Source: Verrucomicrobiota bacterium
Lineage (GTDB): Bacteria; Verrucomicrobiota; Verrucomicrobiia; JADLBR01
Assembly: GCA_029560585.1 (NCBI GenBank)
Contig: JAKQKQ010000188.1
Coordinates: forward strand, 1-64,000
Length of the DNA stretch: 64,000 nucleotides
Reading direction: 5' to 3'
The notes beneath the pieces are model-generated. The model ran no database searches, was not told the origin of the DNA, and saw only the letters and a list, made by a program, of their open reading frames with translations. The position numbers were made by a program, and so were the translations under genes. The stretch's first letter is position 1; every line of letters begins with the position of its first letter. Below are positions 61,046 through 64,000 of the stretch, in pieces.

Positions 61046-62419
61046 ATGTGGGGAAGCAGAACGGCGGTTCGTTGGTGCTTGGCGCTATGGGCGGCGGGGG
61101 GGCTGGCGCCGGGGTTGTTCGGGTGGGAGTTTGGCGAACCCGGCAACACGGTGGGGGCGGCCAACAGTTTTGGGAATCTGACGATTTCGGGCCATCTGGG
61201 GACGGTGAAATTCTCGAAAGAAGAGGAGTTTCCTCTCCTGTACCAGTTCACCAGCCACCGCGAGGCGAACTCTCCGCATCTGGGCAAAGGGTTTTTCGTG
61301 CCGCTGCTGGAGTCATCGATCGTTGACCACGACTGGCTTCTGGAGCGCACGACGCTCGGGGGCGCGACGCATTTCCTCTATCGTTCGGCCCATGATCCGA
61401 ACCACTTTGACTCGTTGGATCTGTCCGAGAGCGCGGAGCGGCGGGGCAGTGGGAGCGGGCTGGTCGTGAAGACGCGGGATGGGTTCGAGCTGGATTACCG
61501 GGACAACAGGCTCGTGGGTTTCAAGACGCCGGGTGGCGTGCGGGTGACGCTCCGATACAACGGGGAGGTGTGTGCGTCGGTGGACTCTCCGGGAATGGGC
61601 TCGGCGGTGGCGTTCACCGAGCGGGGGAAAGAGGCGCGCGAGATCCGGACACATGTCGGCACGTATAAGCTGCGGATGCAGCCGTATCCCGCGATCGGCG
61701 ACGCCCCCGGGGATCCTTCGCCCACGCTGGCCGAGATCGGGTGGCCAGATGGGAGGGCGACGACCTTCGCGTTTTCGGTGGAGAAACAATCGGCCCGCGC
61801 GCGCCTGGATATCGCGTATGCGGGGGAGTCGGCCTCCTACGTGTGGGATCCGACCAGCGACGAGATCCGCGAGGCGGGGGGGGTCAAGTATTCGGTGTCG
61901 CCGCTCATCCGCGAGTACGACGCGAGCAGTGAGCACATCGAATCGGGCGTGTACCGGATCCAGCGGGACTATCCCGATCGGACGAGGCACGTTTTCGTGT
62001 GCGACGAGGACAAGGGGATCATCGAGGAGACACAGCGGGACAAGAGCGAGACCCTGTCATACGTTTTCACGGCACGGGGGCCCACGTACGGCCGCGTGCG
62101 CAAGAAGGAACGCCTTGGGAACAACGGTGAAAAAACTATCTTTTATCAGGCCTTCTATGACGTCAACGGGCGACTGATCCGCGAGGTCAAAGAGGGGCAC
62201 GTGATGTTTCACCTGTATGCGGATGGGAAGATCGATGAGAGGGCCATCGGGCCCGCGGACGAGTTTCGCAAGTACGACCCCCGCGGTCGCCTGGTGCAAG
62301 AGCGGATCGGGGGCACCGAAAAGTCAATCGCTTATCTCCCGAACGGCGACAGGAAGATCACCACCAAGGAAGCCTCGGGCAAGGTGGACACCCAATTCAT
62401 CAGCGCCGACAAAAAGTGA
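61046..62419 (+). CDS. Secreted YD/RHS-like repeat protein
   Basis: A 457-residue exported protein with a signal peptide (AVRWCLALWAAGGLAPGLFG). Beta-rich repeats with FELDYRDNRLVGFKTPGGVRVTLRY, LAEIGWPDGRATTFAF, YVWDPTSDEIREAGGVKY, IFYQAFYDVNGRLIREVKEG and FRKYDPRGRLVQERIGGTEKS resemble YD/RHS repeats, which form a beta shell. No C-terminal toxin domain follows, so it looks like a surface structural protein rather than a polymorphic toxin. Monocistronic, directly after a terminator. Confidence 0.7.
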   Translation: MWGSRTAVRWCLALWAAGGLAPGLFGWEFGEPGNTVGAANSFGNLTISGHLGTVKFSKEEEFPLLYQFTSHREANSPHLGKGFFVPLLESSIVDHDWLLERTTLGGATHFLYRSAHDPNHFDSLDLSESAERRGSGSGLVVKTRDGFELDYRDNRLVGFKTPGGVRVTLRYNGEVCASVDSPGMGSAVAFTERGKEAREIRTHVGTYKLRMQPYPAIGDAPGDPSPTLAEIGWPDGRATTFAFSVEKQSARARLDIAYAGESASYVWDPTSDEIREAGGVKYSVSPLIREYDASSEHIESGVYRIQRDYPDRTRHVFVCDEDKGIIEETQRDKSETLSYVFTARGPTYGRVRKKERLGNNGEKTIFYQAFYDVNGRLIREVKEGHVMFHLYADGKIDERAIGPADEFRKYDPRGRLVQERIGGTEKSIAYLPNGDRKITTKEASGKVDTQFISADKK

Positions 62420-62475
62420 AGCGGCCGCGCTCTTCGGCGTTTGCTGTCCCGGTGGAATTCTGATACAGGGCGGAC

Positions 62476-64000
62476 ATGCCACGGCCCAAAGACAACGTCG
62501 CCCTGGTCTGCGACATCGGCGAACTGGCGGGCCTCTTTGAGAAGAGCGCCCACATCGAGGACTTCCTCCGCAATGCCGCGAGCATCGTCGCCTATCACAT
62601 GAAGGCGGCGGTCTGCTCGATCTATCTCTATAACGAGGGGGAGCGGGCCCTGGTGCTCACGGCCAACCAGGGGCTCAACCCCGACGCCGTCGGCCGGGTT
62701 CGCCTCCAGCCGGGCGAGGGCCTGGTGGGCACGGTGTTCAGCGAGCAGCGCCCCATCCGAGAGGCGAGCGCCGCCCGCAACCCGCGTTTCAAGTTCGTCC
62801 CGGGCACCAACGAGGAACGCTACGAGGCATTTCTGGCCGTGCCCATCATCCGCGGTTTGTCCCCCGTGGGCGTGCTGGTGGTCCAGGACCCGGTGCCGGG
62901 CTATTTCGACGAGAACGATTCGCGGGCGATGCAGACCATCGCGGCCCAGCTCGCATCGGTCATCCAGAACGCCAAGCTGCTCATGAACCTGCGGCGGCAG
63001 CCGCCAGAAGCGGCGGCGGTCGCCGCGCCGCCCGGCTTGCGCTATGTGAAAGGGGCCCCCGTGTCTGACGGTTGCGCGTACGGGAAGGCGACGGTCCTGG
63101 GCGTTTTCGAGGACCAGGGCCAGCCCGGGCCGTTTACGGCGGATGATTTCCGGCGGGCCCTGGCGCGCACGGAGGCGCAGCTCGCCGACTTGCAGCGCGC
63201 GATGGAGGAGCGCCTGGCCGACGTGGCATCGATGATCTTCAGCGCGCACCTGCTGATGGTCAAAGACAGCGAGTTTTCGGGCCAGATGATCTCCCTGATC
63301 GAGGGGGGCCTTTCGCCCCAGGCCGCGGTCGCGAAAGTCGTCGGCGAATATGTCCGGCTATTCTCGTCGAGCCCCAACGCCCGGCTGCGCGAAAAGGTCC
63401 AGGACGTCCGGGATCTCGGCCGGCGCCTCGTGCAGAACTTGAGGGAGGGCCCGGAGTCCGCCCCCGATTATCAGGGCCGCATCCTGATCGCGGGCGAGCT
63501 GCTCGCGTCGGACATCGTCAAACTGGCGGCTCAGCGGGCGGAAGGGCTCCTGCTGATCGGCGGTGGCATTACCGCGCATGTCTCGATCCTCGCCCGATCG
63601 CTGCAGTTGCCGGCCGTCGTTGTCGAAGACCGGCGCTTCTTTGGTTTTCCTGCGGGCCTGCCCATCCTGATCGACGGCGGCCAGGGCGTGGTGCTCATCG
63701 ACCCCGGCGATGAAGTGCTCGCCAAATATCGCGATCTCCGCGCTGCCCGCGGCGAGGCGGAGCGTTTCGCCGTCGTGGGCCCCGAGGAGGCGGTCACTCG
63801 CGACGGCGTCCGGGTGCACGTGTGGGCCAACATCAACATCCTCAGCGAGATCGACGTGGCGCGCAGGATGAACGTCGGGGGCATCGGGCTCTACCGCAGC
63901 GAATTCCCGTTCCTCGTTCGCAACGACTTTCTGGCCGAAGAGGAGCAATACCGGATCTATCGCAAGATCTTGGACGGCATGTCGGGCCGCCCGGTGGTTT
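62476..64000 (+). CDS. ptsP: PtsP-type phosphoenolpyruvate-protein phosphotransferase (partial, runs off the edge)
   Basis: The reading frame opens at ATG 62476 and has no stop before the window end. Residues about 20-175 form a GAF domain (VCSIYLYNEGERALVLTANQGL, EGLVGTVF, GVLVVQDPVPGYF). Then comes the EI N-terminal domain with GAPVSDGCAYGKATVLG, VASMIFSAHLLMVKD and the phosphohistidine block GGGITAHVSILARSLQLPAVV. The start of the PEP-binding barrel (NINILSEIDVARRMNVGGIGLYRSEF) is visible. This is Enzyme I of the nitrogen-type PTS, which senses small ligands through GAF and phosphorylates HPr/NPr. The PEP-binding C-terminus is cut off. Confidence 0.9.
   Translation, partial: MPRPKDNVALVCDIGELAGLFEKSAHIEDFLRNAASIVAYHMKAAVCSIYLYNEGERALVLTANQGLNPDAVGRVRLQPGEGLVGTVFSEQRPIREASAARNPRFKFVPGTNEERYEAFLAVPIIRGLSPVGVLVVQDPVPGYFDENDSRAMQTIAAQLASVIQNAKLLMNLRRQPPEAAAVAAPPGLRYVKGAPVSDGCAYGKATVLGVFEDQGQPGPFTADDFRRALARTEAQLADLQRAMEERLADVASMIFSAHLLMVKDSEFSGQMISLIEGGLSPQAAVAKVVGEYVRLFSSSPNARLREKVQDVRDLGRRLVQNLREGPESAPDYQGRILIAGELLASDIVKLAAQRAEGLLLIGGGITAHVSILARSLQLPAVVVEDRRFFGFPAGLPILIDGGQGVVLIDPGDEVLAKYRDLRAARGEAERFAVVGPEEAVTRDGVRVHVWANINILSEIDVARRMNVGGIGLYRSEFPFLVRNDFLAEEEQYRIYRKILDGMSGRPVV

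Noticed and set aside
61046-62419. Polymorphic RHS toxin
   Set aside because: The repeat region is short, no RHS core-end motif or C-terminal toxin is present, and no immunity gene follows.

Overview
The window is GC-rich, densely coded bacterial DNA. It looks like a member of the PVC superphylum (Planctomycetota, Verrucomicrobiota, Lentisphaerota or Kiritimatiellota) or a close relative. The grounds are a microcompartment operon of the planctomycete/verrucomicrobial type, sulfatase and secreted FAD-oxidoreductase genes, an H-X9-DG type pilin, Tat-exported enzymes and many dispersed palindromic intergenic repeats. No rRNA, CRISPR array or complete transposon was seen. The assignment rests on gene content only.

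Region 1 (1-7750) holds a secreted subtilase-like protein, a ferredoxin-adenylate cyclase fusion, a DUF3431 protein, a membrane protein, an aminoglycoside-phosphotransferase-fold kinase and a SAM methyltransferase, separated by dispersed repeats.

Region 2 (7758-21305) is the most interesting part. selA and selB run leftward. A rightward train of genes runs divergently from them: a secreted protein with an in-frame UGA, a double-cubane-cluster reductase of the 2-hydroxyacyl-CoA dehydratase (HgdB/YjiM) family, selD fused to a Cys-rich N-terminus and an AhpD-like C-terminus, tRNA-Sec(UCA), a small membrane-anchored protein ending Cys-Pro-Thr-UGA-Ile-Lys, a NapH-like membrane iron-sulfur protein, a methyltransferase, two more HgdB-like proteins and one HgdC-like ATP-dependent activase. 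Both UGA codons are followed by an 8-bp hairpin with a 3-nt loop at bacterial-SECIS spacing. I read this as a complete selenocysteine island joined to an ATP-driven low-potential reductase system that carries its own selenoprotein.

Region 3 (21368-30029) is a leftward bacterial microcompartment operon: a DeoR regulator, PduL, three BMC-H and three BMC-P shell proteins, an acetate kinase homologue, a CoA-acylating aldehyde dehydrogenase, a class II sugar-phosphate aldolase and a lactate/malate dehydrogenase. It fits breakdown of fuculose-1-P or rhamnulose-1-P through lactaldehyde. A four-helix-bundle gene sits inside the operon.

Region 4 (30198-59351) is a secretome region. It holds a LamG-type protein flanked by 25-bp inverted repeats, an AraC regulator, a ceramidase-like protein, a Tat-signal DegT aminotransferase, a beta-propeller, a large glycosidase-like protein, a sulfatase, two FAD-oxidoreductase paralogues, a Gfo/Idh/MocA oxidoreductase, an HxH metal-dependent hydrolase, RtcB, tRNA-Pro(GGG), an ABC-2 exporter, a pilin and further secreted hypotheticals. 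REP-like palindromes and a REP-associated transposase remnant occupy the gaps.

Region 5 (59386-64000) has an O-antigen-ligase-like membrane protein, a small poly-Asp secreted protein with a strong terminator, a YD/RHS-like secreted protein, and a PtsP-type phosphotransferase that runs off the right edge.
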